64,000 nt of DNA from contig NW_024883104.1 in assembly GCF_019059575.1 (NCBI RefSeq), forward strand, positions 1 to 64,000, read 5' to 3'. The notes below the pieces were generated by a model, which saw nothing but the letters and a program-made list of their open reading frames with translations, did no database searches and was not told the DNA's origin. This document shows, in pieces, positions 22,051-33,500 of this stretch. Every line of letters starts with the position of its first letter. Position 1 is the first letter of the stretch. Source of the DNA: Amphibalanus amphitrite (taxonomy: Eukaryota > Arthropoda > Thecostraca > Balanomorpha > Balanidae). A program made the position numbers and the translations under genes.

Positions 22051-23853
22051 CTATAGCAGTCAAGGCATAGACTTAAAATGTATCCAAATTTAGCCAGGCC
22101 AAGGAGACCGGAAAGGAATTGACATCACTCCCGAGTCCCGACTCGAGGGACTCGAGGAGCAAATGTTAACTTTTCCGACGTCGTGGTCTGACATGCAATG
22201 CAGCCACATTGGGGAAGTATCATGGGACGGGTCACTGTGGCCGGTCGAGAGGGTATGATGTAAAAAGCTTAAAAGTCATGCAAACAATGAAAACGTCAAC
22301 ATTTGCTTGAAATTGCTTAAAATTGAACTTGTGTACATTTCAGATCCAAAACATTAGGCATAGAGCCTTGGGATCGAGCATAGGTGCAGGGCGGGAGCCG
22401 GGAGGTCCGGTTCATGAGCCAAACACCAATCAGATGGTGAACAGAACTCGAATACCAGACCCTTCAGAAGGTCCTGGGTACCGTGTCTGCACTGTTCAAA
22501 TTCCAGCTCCAGCGGAACACTGGGTCTCGGCAGGTCGGTTCGCCGGCGGGCGTGGTCCGAAACAATCACCCACTTTACAGCCGTGTTGACAGGCGCGGTC
22601 GGGGCCGCTGATGCGGCTACCACGCAACGTCGGCTCCCCTCCCCGCCGATGGCAGCGCGGCTATATAGCCATCCGCGTGCCTCGCGTGATCCACCTTCCC
22701 CAACACGAGGATATGTACGAGTATACGGCGCGGTTTATAAAACGCCGCTGATTTCCCGCACTGTTACGACGGAGCTGGCTGTATGGATCGGTGTAATTGA
22801 TGATGCTGCCACAATGTAGTCCTGTTAGACTGGCTTTACAATTATGTGACCAAGTGCTTAATGCTTGAACCCACCTACGCAAATTTTGATTACAAGCTTG
22901 AACGACGTACGTTATTAACAAATAACGCATGGTATTGTTTAGTCGATCTCCTGCTTTCTCATTCTTTTTTAGGCTGCATCATAGACCTTTGCATACTGAG
23001 TTTGCTGAACAGGGCTTTGATTTCGCAGTAAATTCGAGACGTTAAAAAGTCAACCTGTGAATAGAAGCAAAGCGTCCCAAAGCCTTGGTGATGTCAAAAC
23101 CATTGATTGAAAAGGCTTTTTCCGGCTTATACAGTCTGCGCCGATGCATTTTCTTAGCATCGTGTCCGAGTGCCAATATCTGATAGCTGCAAGGTGGTCA
23201 GCTAAAATTCACAATGAATGGGTCATATGAAAATTAAATGTCCACAAAAATATCAAGTAAAATGCATGTAAAATGATTCAGAGTCGCTAGCGAGCCCCTT
23301 TTTGGTAACATTGACATGAGACGCAAAAAGTTTAATGTTATTGATTTAGCAAGGCAATGTTCTCGACTTTTGGCGAGTGGCCGGTCGCAGCTTTGGGCCA
23401 GTATCGATGGAACATGTGGTGTCGGTACCGACCGCCGCGCCGTCTGCGACCTTTTACTGCAGCCTGGCAGTCTCGTCAGATGTCGCTGACGCTGCAAACG
23501 CCCTCCAGCACCTCAACAACCATATGCCGTCGTTGTGCATTGTTACGCGTAACTAACCCAAGCAGGACTAAATATACTCCACTCTACGGTAACGATGCAG
23601 TTACAGGGTCCTTTGTCTGTTGGCACCTCATATTTCGCTTGGGTCTGCCTCAGGGCAGTGTTCTTGCACCACTCCTCACTTATGTTACGCGACAGACACC
23701 ACTAACGGCAGCCCTTAAGCAGATTTCTTACTCTTGCAGGGCCCGTGTAGGTATGGATGCGAATGACAGGAGACGCTGTGTATTGTGTGTACTTGTAGTG
23801 AGGTGTGGTGTTTAGATCAACAAGCGGTCTTTTGCATCAGATAGAGCCCTTTC
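22051..23853. other. Intergenic, no supported gene
   Basis: Open frames such as 23357-23815 (plus) show no family resemblance that I can support. No terminal repeats were recognised. Confidence 0.4.
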
Positions 23854-25127
23854 TTAACCCGCGCCGGGCCGGGGGGTGTTTGAACACCCCCTGCGGTTTT
23901 TCGCAGATATCTCAAAACAGTTGCGTTGGCACACCTGTTTGTGCATCTTTTCCGCACATGTTGTGAAAATTTCAGACCCAGGTCGCCTTAGGTCAGGTCA
24001 CCAGGTCACGCCAAGTGACCTCACCTCAGAAAAAATAAGAATGCTCGTCATAGCTTCACCGACTGATCGATTGCTTTGAAACTTTCAGCGATGGATTAGA
24101 GCAAAATTATCCATAAAATTAACATCTCGGAATTTTGATATCGGTGACCTAAGGTCAGGTCAATTTTGCGGACTCTCCAATCTCCGTTATACTGTCGTAC
24201 TGCGCTGTGGGTAGCGCGTGGCTGGACGGACGGTCCGTGACAATCTATTGATCTGTGGCTGATCTATTAGAGTGTCCGTCCGAGAGCCGTACGACGGCTG
24301 ACAGAGCCTGGGGGTCGCGAACTGGTGTGGTAACCGTTACGCCCACCTGGGACGCCCGAGTCGGTACGGCACTTGCGGTGTCGTAACCGGATCGGCGGGA
24401 ACCAGCAGAACGCTGTTGGACCGGCGGTGAAAGTCGGAACCGAGCACTCGCCCACCAGTGGGGCGTCTGGTCGAGCAGGTCTACCCGCTAAGGCAGCCTG
24501 AGCACGAACCAGTGGCAGGGTCCGATCAATGACCGTGGTCCGACCAGGGTGTCAGCGCAATGGCCAGTCAGAGGCGTCTTTAAGGGCGCAGAAGCCCACC
24601 TCGGTCGACTGTGGCCGGTGCAACCTAGTCAGGTCGTTTGTGTGAATCTCCGTGTTCTTCCTTCGCCTCAGAGTAGCCGCTCTTCTCCAAATGCCCGAGC
24701 CGTTTTCTATGTGTATTTGTCTTGTAGCGAACAGCAGAGTCGAGAAACGAATTGACAATGTCGCCGAAAGCCGCGGTCACATGCTGGCCGTCCCTAGTAC
24801 TACCAATATGCCCGCAGGCGCGGCGAGAGACAAGCTCAACGTATGAGTCACCGTCCGGCTGCCGGGAGAGCCCCTACCGCGACCTTTGTCCACAGTCATG
24901 ACGTCACGACAATGGGCTCCTAAACGTACGGGCAGCGGCCGCCTCAGGGGTGCCGCCGTGACCTTTGCACGACACGTTCTATAGCGTATGGCACAGCGGT
25001 TACTAGGAAGGCTGAGGCCAGCGGCAGGCCGGTTTACAAATAACAAACAAACTTGACGCGCAATTGACAACAGGTAACAGATTGATTAATAAGGCGGTGA
25101 CAATATAAATAAAAATGACAACATGAA

Positions 25128-25178
25128 ATGACAAATCGCATAGATGACAAATCGCATAGATGACAAATCGCATAGATG
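25128..25178. repeat. Three tandem 16-bp units
   Basis: GACAAATCGCATAGAT is repeated three times head to tail. Confidence 0.9.
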
Positions 25179-25814
25179 ATCCCTACAATACCTAAGTCAA
25201 TGGGAGAAAATTGAAAAGCGTCTTTTTTGCACAAACGCTATTCTAGACACTCTCAAACATCGAAATGTAGGTAACATTGACACACTGAACCGGAAAATGG
25301 CAATTGTGACCCCTCGTTATGTCCCCGAGGTCATCTCAGGTCACGAGCAGAATCTAACAGTTTTTCGCTAATAACTTCTGATAAAGGCGTGCTAGAGCGC
25401 TGAAAACGCCTTAGATGTGTTTGGCTCGACGTTGCGGATCGACTGATATGCAACATGACCTTTTCCGGTCAGGTCATGACCTGGACCTGAGGTCAAATTT
25501 TCAAGTTGACCTTTCAAGGTCAAATTATAATTCATTCGACGTGTCTCGACGAGAGGAACACGATGCTGGCAAAAGTAATGCCATAGCTCTTTTTTTAGTC
25601 AAAAGTTATTGCCGAATAAACGTGTTTCGTAAAAACGGCTATTTTTGGAATTTTTGCCATCCAGAGGCTAAACCGTTGACCTGAGGTCAAATCTGAGGAC
25701 ATTAATCAGAAAGGCCTGTAAAAGGGCTATCGAATGCGCTTTTCCGCGGCGCTGTAGATCTATCGGTTCCCGAGATAGCCGTCGGCAGTTCCCAAAATGT
25801 TGAAATAGTCAACC

Positions 25815-27690
25815 GGGGCGTTCCACGACAAATCGACAAATAAAAAATTAAATTTGCACCCTCATATTTTATTCTTCGTTGAAAACTTGTGTAAGGGGTT
25901 GTGATGGGCGGGGAAGCCAGCTGTGGCAAGGATTTTTTTTCTTCGAACAACGGTTTCCGAGATATAGCCTCGGGCAATTCTTGGAGTTCGGGCTGCAGCC
26001 CTATGTTTGGCGGCCTATAACTCAGAAACTATTGGTTTTTTACGATAAAAACTTTATATGGTTCAACTCACAATCAACCAACAAACATTTTGGCTATCTC
26101 GGATTTTCAATTTTTGAAAATTTTGATCACGTGACCTTTTGTCCTATTTTTCGAAGAGTGACCTCGATATTTTCCCCACTGAAAGTTGCAATTTTGTCTG
26201 ATGACGATTAAAGCCTTATCGATTGTCATTCATATGCGATAATAAAAAAAGTGGTTATCGCCCTGCGTTGACCTCAGGTCAGGTCATTTTTATGACCTGT
26301 CCATTATTACGAGCGGGAGCGACAGCGAGATCTCGAGAATAAAGCAAGATAGCGACAAGCGGTAAACGGTAAAGGGTACACACGGATAAGGTCTATAAAT
26401 TTTACTGAGGTCATTTTCAGGTCAGGTCAAAGATGACGTCACAGGAGCTAAAAGGAAGTCAAAATAGCGGCACTATACATATATATGAAGTTTTTCTCGA
26501 ATAAGTTTCAAGGTATCCCAGCTAGGAACAAACTAATAGCACCATCGTGATCCTCTCGTCGATCCGCATCGAAACATATGTATGTTGACCTCGAAAGGTC
26601 GAAAGGTCAAAAGTTGACCTTAGATCACGTGACCTAAGGTCAACTTTTGACCTTTCGACCTTTCGAGGTCAACATACATATGTTTCCATAGGCGCGGGAG
26701 CCGGGGGGGCAGTGGGGTCAGCTTGCCCCCCCCAACTCTGGGGCCGTGGGGGCGGTGCCCCCACAGCTTTGAGACGGAATACCACACTTTTTTGCAAATG
26801 TTTTCTTTTTTTTGTTGAAAAAGCCGAGGGGTGAAAAATAAGTGGCCTAAAACCGGTGAGAAAACTAGATTTGGGGGTACCCTAGGTTAATCTCTATTAT
26901 GGTGTGCCCCCCCAGTCGGAAAGTAGTTCCCGCGCCCCTGTATGTTTCGATGCGGATCGACGAGAGGATCACGATGGTGCTATTAGTTTGTTCCTAGCTG
27001 GGATACCTTGAAAGTTATTCGAGAAAAACTTCATATATATGTAAAGTGCCGCTATTTTGACTTCCTTTTAGCTCCTGTGACGTCATCTTTGACCTGACCT
27101 GAAAATGACCTCAGTAAAAATTATAGACCTTATCCGTGTGTACCCTTTACCGTTTACAGCTTGTCGCTATCTTGCTTTATTCTCGAGATCTCGCTGTCGC
27201 TCCCGCTCGTAATAATGGACAGGTCATAAAAATGACCTGACCTGAGGTCAACGCAGGGCGATAACCACTTTTTTATTATCGCATATGAATGAAAATTGAT
27301 AAGGCTTTAATTGTCATCAGACAAAATTGCAACTTTCAGTGGGGAAAATATCAAGGTCACTCTTCGAAAAATAGGACAAAAGGTCACGTGATCAAAATTT
27401 TCAAAAATTGAAAATCCGAGATAGCCAAAATTTTTGTTGGTTGATTGTGAGTTGAACCATATGAAGTTTTTATCGTAAAAAACCAATAGTTTCTGAGTTA
27501 TAGGCCGCCAAACATAGGGCTGCAGCGCGAACTCCAAGAATTGCCCGAGGCTATATCTCGGAAACCGTTGTTCGAAGAAAAAAATCCTTGCCACAGCTGG
27601 CTTCCCCGCCCATCACAACCCATTAGACCAATTTTAAGCACAAAATAAAATATGAGGGTGCAGGGCACTTGTCGATTTGTCGTGGAACGC
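25815..27690. repeat. Large palindrome centred on CACGTG at 26626-26631
   Basis: The left arm (about 25815-26628) is repeated in inverted form to about 27690, interrupted on the right by a 254-base hAT insertion plus its duplication. The arms meet with essentially no spacer at ACCTTAGATCACGTGACC. Identity is high but not perfect: for example ACAAACATTTTGG at left against CAAAAATTTTTGT at right. The similar open frames at 25879-26211 (plus) and 27307-27594 (minus) are mirror images of each other and are not independent genes. Confidence 0.9.
26687..26940. mobile_element. 254-bp hAT-type MITE inserted beside the palindrome centre
   Basis: The 8-base duplication TATGTTTC lies at 26679-26686 and 26941-26948. 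Ends are CATAGGCGCGGGAGC and GTAGTTCCCGCGCCCCTG. The internal sequence 'GGGGTGAAAAATAAGTGGCC' and 'GGTGAGAAAACTAGATTTGG' is shared with about 61022-61080, and the right end with 17318-17340. Removing it restores an uninterrupted palindrome. Confidence 0.88.
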
Positions 27691-27897
27691 CCCAACCTTT
27701 GGTGACCTCTGGTGACCTGACCTTTGACCTGACCCAAAAAAAGACCGAAGTATTTTCGTCCTTATTTTTGACGTTCTTTCGATTGCCGCTTGCCGCGTGT
27801 CGCTACGTGGCCCAGGAGCCAAGTTATAAGGGGGGGGGGTGTTCAGACACCCCCGGCCCGGCGCGGAATCTCGGAGCACCGGGCCGGCGCGGCTTAA

Positions 27898-28500
27898 AGA
27901 AGTCAATTTATGATGTTGAGTTCTTGCATATTGGTTACCTTCACTGCGCGTGACACGTGCAAAATGAAAAGGTGTCAAATTTTCAGCAATTACAACTCTG
28001 CAATCACTGGCCCGATCACGCTAAAGCTTGGTTTGGATGAAAGCGCTCATCATGGCCATGTGCCTTGGTTTGGGTGATATTGCACGTGCGAACGTGCAGA
28101 GGCTACTTCCAGATCTCGAAAACGACTAGACCGATGGAGCTCTCAAACTTGGGTACATACACCATGGGACCAGCCACACTGCATGCACATTGCACACGTC
28201 AGTTGGGATGTCCTTCGCACTTCTGCACGTGCAGGGCTTACCCTCGCGCTCGCTCGCGTGACTCAGCCGAGCGCAAGTTAAAGGGGCATGGGGCATGGGA
28301 CATGTTCCTCCATGTCTTTGCCGCCACTGCAGTGTGAATGCTGCTTGCGACCTTCCCTGAATATCTTGCATGGCATTGATAGTTATATACTAGTTATATA
28401 CGTTTTCATATATACGGTTTCTAGTTGTATACGCCACTCGTTGTAGGAACATCGTGTAAGTATTCCGTGGTACTTGGCTCCTCATGTCTTCCATTCTTAA
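27898..28500. repeat. CACGTGC-rich repeat related to 9300-9945
   Basis: It contains GACACGTGCAAAATGAAAAGG, then 'GCACGTGCGAACGTGCAGAGG', 'CAGATCTCGAAAACGACTAG' and 'TGCACGTGCAGGGCTTACCC' in the same order as the repeat near 9.6 kb. From 28300 to 28500 I recognise nothing. Confidence 0.6.
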
Positions 28501-28539
28501 CTACTTATTAGGTTTATCAATCTCGCAGGGAGGTACTAT

Positions 28540-28895
28540 GGAGTTCCACAATAGACGAGCACGATTGAAGATTGCTGGGAATTCAGCCTATCCGATCCTT
28601 CCATGGTTAACGAGGGATACACCGGCGTGCTTACCGACCGACAAGCCTTCAACGAGCGCCTTAGTCACGCTCGCGTAACGGTAGAGCACGCGTTCGGCCG
28701 CTACAAGGCTAGGTGACGCCGCCCACTGAAACGTTCCGAGGTCAGCTACAAGGTGGTGCCAAGGCTGGCGTTCGCGTGTGCGATGCTGCACAATATTGTG
28801 GAGGAGCGTGGGGAAAGGTTCCGCCATCAGTGGCTGGGGGCAGCCGGCGCAGATGCCGCCGCCGAGCAGCCTCGGGGAATATCACCCTAATATCG
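28540..28895 (+). pseudogene. PIF/Harbinger (HARBI1-like) transposase fragment, copy A
   Basis: Translated pieces fit the C-terminal part of Harbinger DDE transposases: KIAGNSAYPILPWL, then after a frame change ERLSHARVTVEHAFGRYKAR, a stop, and YKVVPRLAFACAMLHNIVEE. In the family the last catalytic acid lies in the 'VEHAFGR' region and 'LHNI' closes the domain. At least one frameshift and one in-frame stop make it non-functional, and the N-terminal two thirds are missing. A near-identical copy lies at 29405-29740. Confidence 0.75.
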
Positions 28896-29345
28896 GGGAA
28901 TATCCTCAAGTATAAGCCTACATAGCAGCAGTTGCTGATCGTGATTCATGCTCATTGCTCAACTATCCATTGAGGCGCCAATCATCAAAACTTGAAAGCG
29001 AATGCTTAGCATTTCAAAAGAGACAATCAAGGAAACCCAATGTCACCGCTGATAACGAAGCTAACTCCTGGTGAACAAATCGCGTCCCGCCACAGCCTGC
29101 TACACGGTGAACCATGTCATTTGGAGAGAACAGAATGACAGCGAATAAACTAGCCAAGCCACGTCGTAATGTCGAAAATGATGGAACAAATGTTGAGTAC
29201 CAGGAAAGAGATGCTTCCAGCATAGCTCGAATATCAGGAGGGAAAACGTGATTAAACTCTTAACCGTTCATGGGACAACCAGACTAGCTGACTCCTAACC
29301 TGCTTTCAACCTTCATTGGCCGCAGAGCGAGATAACTAAAACCGT
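28896..29345. repeat. 3' portion of the Harbinger-derived repeat, copy A
   Basis: About 450 bases beginning TCGGGGAATATCCTCAAG are repeated at 35950-36400. Shared landmarks are 'TAGCAGCAGTTGCTGATCGTG' and 'CATTGGCCGCAGAGCGAGAT'. It is continuous with the transposase fragment before it, so it shows what the locus at copy B looked like before the LINE arrived. Confidence 0.8.
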
Positions 29346-29404
29346 ATACCTAAAGAAACATTTGGAGACATAAGCAATCGCAGGTTGTTTCTTCATTATA
29401 TTAC

Positions 29405-29740
29405 GATAGACGCGCACGACTGAAGATTGCTGGGGATCCGGCCTAACCGCTTCTTAAATGGTTAACAAGGGATACACCGGCGCGCTGAGCGACCGACAAG
29501 CCTTCTTCAACGAGCGCCTTAGTCACGCTCGCGTAACGGTAGAGCACGCGTTCGGCCGCTATAGGCTAGGTGACGCCGCCCACTGAAACGTTCCGAGGTC
29601 AGTTACAAGGCGGTGCCAACTGCCAAGGCTGGCGTTCGCGTGTGCAATGCTGCACAACATTGTGGAGGAGCGTGGGGAATGGTTCCGCCATCAGTGACTG
29701 GAGGCAGCCGGCGCAGATGCCGCCGAGCAGCCTCGGGGAA
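29405..29740 (+). pseudogene. PIF/Harbinger transposase fragment, copy B (split from its 3' part by a LINE)
   Basis: The same region as copy A: LKIAGDPA, ERLSHARVTVEHAFGRYR and FACAMLHNIVEER-type segments in broken frames, with a short extra duplication (GCCAACTGCCAAGG). It stops at the LINE junction, and its 3' continuation resumes at 35954 on the other side of the LINE. Confidence 0.72.
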
Positions 29741-30505
29741 TATCCCCTAATAGCGGTTTTTTTTTTTTTTTTTTTTTTTGAATTTTGCATCCCCGCTAGC
29801 TCAAGGCTATAGCAGGGGAAGGGAAGTTACTTGCTGGCAATTAGCCAGATCTTTTGTTTTACGTTAAGTTAATTGCCGGCTATTTGATTCCGGCCCAAGA
29901 ATCAAAGCAAAGACAAACTTTACGTTAGACCGGCTCATGTGGCGTCCGGTGGGTTGCAAAACAAAGGGAAGGCCAAAAAGGTGCCAGATAGGCGAGACCG
30001 ATAAATTTGGTTACTTACATAGAGCTTGCTGCTGAGACTTGCTGCTGATTTGTGTGCTGTTGTTTGGTGTGTGTTGTTGTGGGGTGAACTTTACCAGGAA
30101 AAGTCCTAACTAGAAAAAACCTGGTGCCTAACCAAGAGGGCAAAAACCTGTGCTTTCAGCCAAAGTACACAGTAAAAAAGCCCTTTCTTTAATTACGTTA
30201 TATTACGTTACGTTATATCGCTAATGTGTATGTGTGTTTGTGGAGCTATCACCTTCATCCACTCCCGGGGGGCCATGGATGCAAGCCACATAGGCCGCGC
30301 CCGGGGTGTCCGGCGATAGCTTCTGTGTCTCGAGTGGGCCTCAACCTTTAAGAGGGATCCCTGTCGAGAACCGCGAGCTTACACACATATATATATACAC
30401 TTGGAAAAGGCGGCGAGAACGAAAACGAATGGAAGCAAAACGAAGCGGATGGAGACGACGATGGGAGATCATAGGAACATCTATATACTGTGTGCAGGGT
30501 TTCGA

Positions 30506-33500
30506 TCATATGCTATTGATGAGATTCGAATCACTGAGGAAGGTAAAGAGAAGATCAATTAGATCTGGATGATCATCACCCAGGAGAGTTGGGAGGTCCA
30601 GGCTGAGGTTGTGTGTGTTTGTGTAGTGAATGATGGGTTGACGGTATTGGTCGTAGTGTGGGCAGTTGATAAGAAGATGGGCAATGTTGAGTCGGGTGTG
30701 TGCGGCGCAGTGTGGACAGCTCGGGGGTGGCTCATTTTTTATGATAAAATTATGTGTTATCTTTGTGTGTCCCAGCCTCAATCTGGCTAGAACTATTTCC
30801 TTGAGTCGATTATCTTGATTAGAGGATGTGAAGTTACCAATTTGCGGGTGGATTTCAAAGAGGTGATCGTAGGGAAGAGCCTGCCAATCATACTGGCGCA
30901 GGTCTCGGAATGCGTGATTGAGGTGCGAAAGGACGTCTTGATGTGTGCAGCGATCTTCTTTACGATTAGAGAGATTAAGGCTTTGTTTGGCAAGCTCGTC
31001 GGCTTTTATGTTTCCCGGGATGCCACTATGTCCCGGGATCCATAGAAGTCTGATGTTGTATCCTATCTTGTTTAGGTGAATTATGTTCTTCTTAATCAGG
31101 TATACAATGTGGTGATCGGTTTGATTCTGTGATTTGATTGCTGAAAGTGATGATGCAGAATCAGTGCAGATCACGCTGTTCTTAACTTTTTTCTTTTTGA
31201 TGTGATTGATAGCATGAAGTATAGCCGCAAGCTCGGCTGAAAAGATAGAGAAAATATCCGGAAGACGACTTGATTTTCTATAATGGGTAGAGAAGACTCC
31301 TGCTCCCGATTTGCCGTTCATGACGGATCCGTCAGTGAAGTAGAATGTTGTTTGTTGATGTGTGTGGCAATATTCGAGAAAGAGTTGATTTACTTCTGCT
31401 ACTGTTACTCTATCTTTTTTCTCATTGAAGAGGTATTCTATATTATCTATGCGATCAAGGTAAGCTGATGTTATAGGGGGAATTGGCAATATCGTTGGAA
31501 TGGTTATTTGAAAGTGATCAATTACTTTCTGGAGGCGACGAGAGATCAGTGGATAGCGACGCTGATTTGTGAGTGACGAGTTCGATTGGGTGTTTGTGAG
31601 AATTTGGTAGGCGATATCATCTGGGCGGGAGGCACATCGTATATAATAGCGCAGCAATAGGAATTTGCGGCGCCTGTCAAGTGTGGGTATGTTTGTGTCT
31701 ATGTGTAGGGCTGTTATTCTCGTAGTGCGCAGGGCACCAGTGATGATTCTGAGTGCATGATTCTGTATTGTTTGCAATTTGTCAATACGGCTCGAAGCTA
31801 TATCATCGTATAAGAAACTGTTATAATCCAAGATTGGACGAATTAGGGTTACGTAGAGTTGCGTGAGTGTGCGTCGGTCCGCACCCCACTCTCTGCCTGC
31901 GATGCATTTCATAATGTTGATTCTTCTGGTACACCTTTGTACCAGATCCTCAATGTGAGCGTTGAAGTTAAGTGTGTAATCAAGAGTTATTCCTAGAAAT
32001 TTGTGTTTTTGTACGTATTTGATTGGTTTGTTATCTAGTGTGAGGTTTCGCCATTTGTCACGTAGCAAACGATGGGAGAATATCACTGCGACAGTTTTGC
32101 TAGGTGAGATCGTAAGACCCCACTTCTTGCACCATTTTCCTATGTTATTAAGTGAGTGTTGTATTTGTTCGATTCCAATGTTAGGGTTGTGATGAGTATA
32201 CCAGAGTGCTATATCATCAGCGAAGAGAGAGTGCTTAATATAAGATGGTTCATTATCGAAAATATCATTTATCATTATTGTAAAAAGTGTAGGCGATATG
32301 ACGCTGCCCTGTGGTAGGCCATGTTCTAGAATGTAATCTGGTGAGTATGTGTTCCCACACCTAACCTGGAAGGTGCGATTAGAAAGAAAGTTACTGATGA
32401 AATGGGCCATATGACCCCGTATGCCTGTTTTGTGTAGTTTAATAAGTAGAGCTTTCCTATTTACTTTGTCGAATGCATTCTTGAAATCAATGAATACTGC
32501 TACTGTGTACTCTTTACGTTGGTATCCAATCTGTATCGAGTTAATAAGATGTGTTATGTTACTGGATACTGACTTCCTAGGTCTGAAACCTGTTTGATAT
32601 GGAGAAAGTAGATTATTGGACTCCAGATAAGCCCTAATTCGTCCATTAACCATTCTTTCCATTAGTTTTGATGCACAGCTTGTGAGGGATATTGGGCGAT
32701 AGTTTGCAGGATCAGAGTGTTGTTTGCCATTTTTAAGGATTGGGATAATAATGCTTCTGCGCCAGGATGGAGGATATGAATTGCTTTCCCAGAGTTGATT
32801 TATATTAGCCAGGAGAGTTGCAAGTCCAGATTCAGGGAGATTTTTGAAGAATTGGTATGCGACCTGATCTGGACCGACCGATGTGTTTCCACATTTGGCA
32901 AGTGATGAGTGAAGCTCATGTTCTCTGAATGGTGCATTGTATTGTTCGTTGTTGAGTGAGTCGAATGAGAGTGTACTGAGGTGTGTATCAAGTGTTGTGG
33001 TGAATTGTGGTGGGTGTTGCTGTTCAGAAGAGATATTGGCGTAGTGGATAGCAAATTGAATAGTTACTTCTGAGGGGATGATGTAATGTATGTTGTTAAT
33101 GTAAAGGTGGGGTACCTTGTAATAGGTGCGATTTTTAGTGAAACATTTAATCAGGGACCATATTTTCGAAAGAGGGGTAAATCTATTAAAAGTGTTAGCA
33201 AATTGCTGCCAGCTTGAGCTTTTGGCTTTCAAAATAATTTCACGTGATTCTCGTCGAGCCTTACGAGCTGCCTCCGCGTGTGCGTCGCAGATGCATCGTC
33301 TAAAGACACGCATTGCTCGCCTTCGAAGTGCTACTGCTCTTTGACAATCAGAGTTCCACCAGGGAGAATTTTTGTCGGGGATGGGGGGTCGAGTGAGAGG
33401 AATCGTCTGTTTTGCTACGTTAAGTATCATGTCAAGGAAAGTGTTAATATCTTTAGGGGGATCTCTACATTCTACGTTAATGTGTTTTTGAAAGTTAGCC

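Larger units (their letters stand above)
23858..27893. mobile_element. ~4-kb TTAA-flanked element with G-hairpin ends, AGGTCA clusters and a large palindrome
   Basis: TTAA at 23854-23857 and 27894-27897 flank inverted ends (left CCCGCGCCGGGCC; right GGGCCGGCGCGGC). Just inside each lies a hairpin: G6-TGTTTGAACA-C5 at 23871-23891 and a G run with TGTTCAGACA and C5 at about 27831-27855. TTAA plus ends starting CC is the piggyBac pattern, so I infer a non-autonomous piggyBac-like element. The interior carries dense AGGTCA/TGACCT motifs (25330-25690, 26270-26420, 27700-27735). Pairing of the two ends is inferred from similarity; they might belong to two adjacent elements. Confidence 0.55.

Noticed and set aside
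23357-23815. 152-residue frame with a 'LPQGSVLAPLL' segment like a reverse-transcriptase motif
   Set aside because: The short match resembles the LINE RT 'LPQGSV' motif, and a dead RT fragment is possible, but no flanking RT motifs could be read in any frame, so I did not annotate it.
25879-27594. Two similar ~100-residue proteins on opposite strands
   Set aside because: They are the two arms of the palindrome, full of repeat-family motifs, without a gene context.
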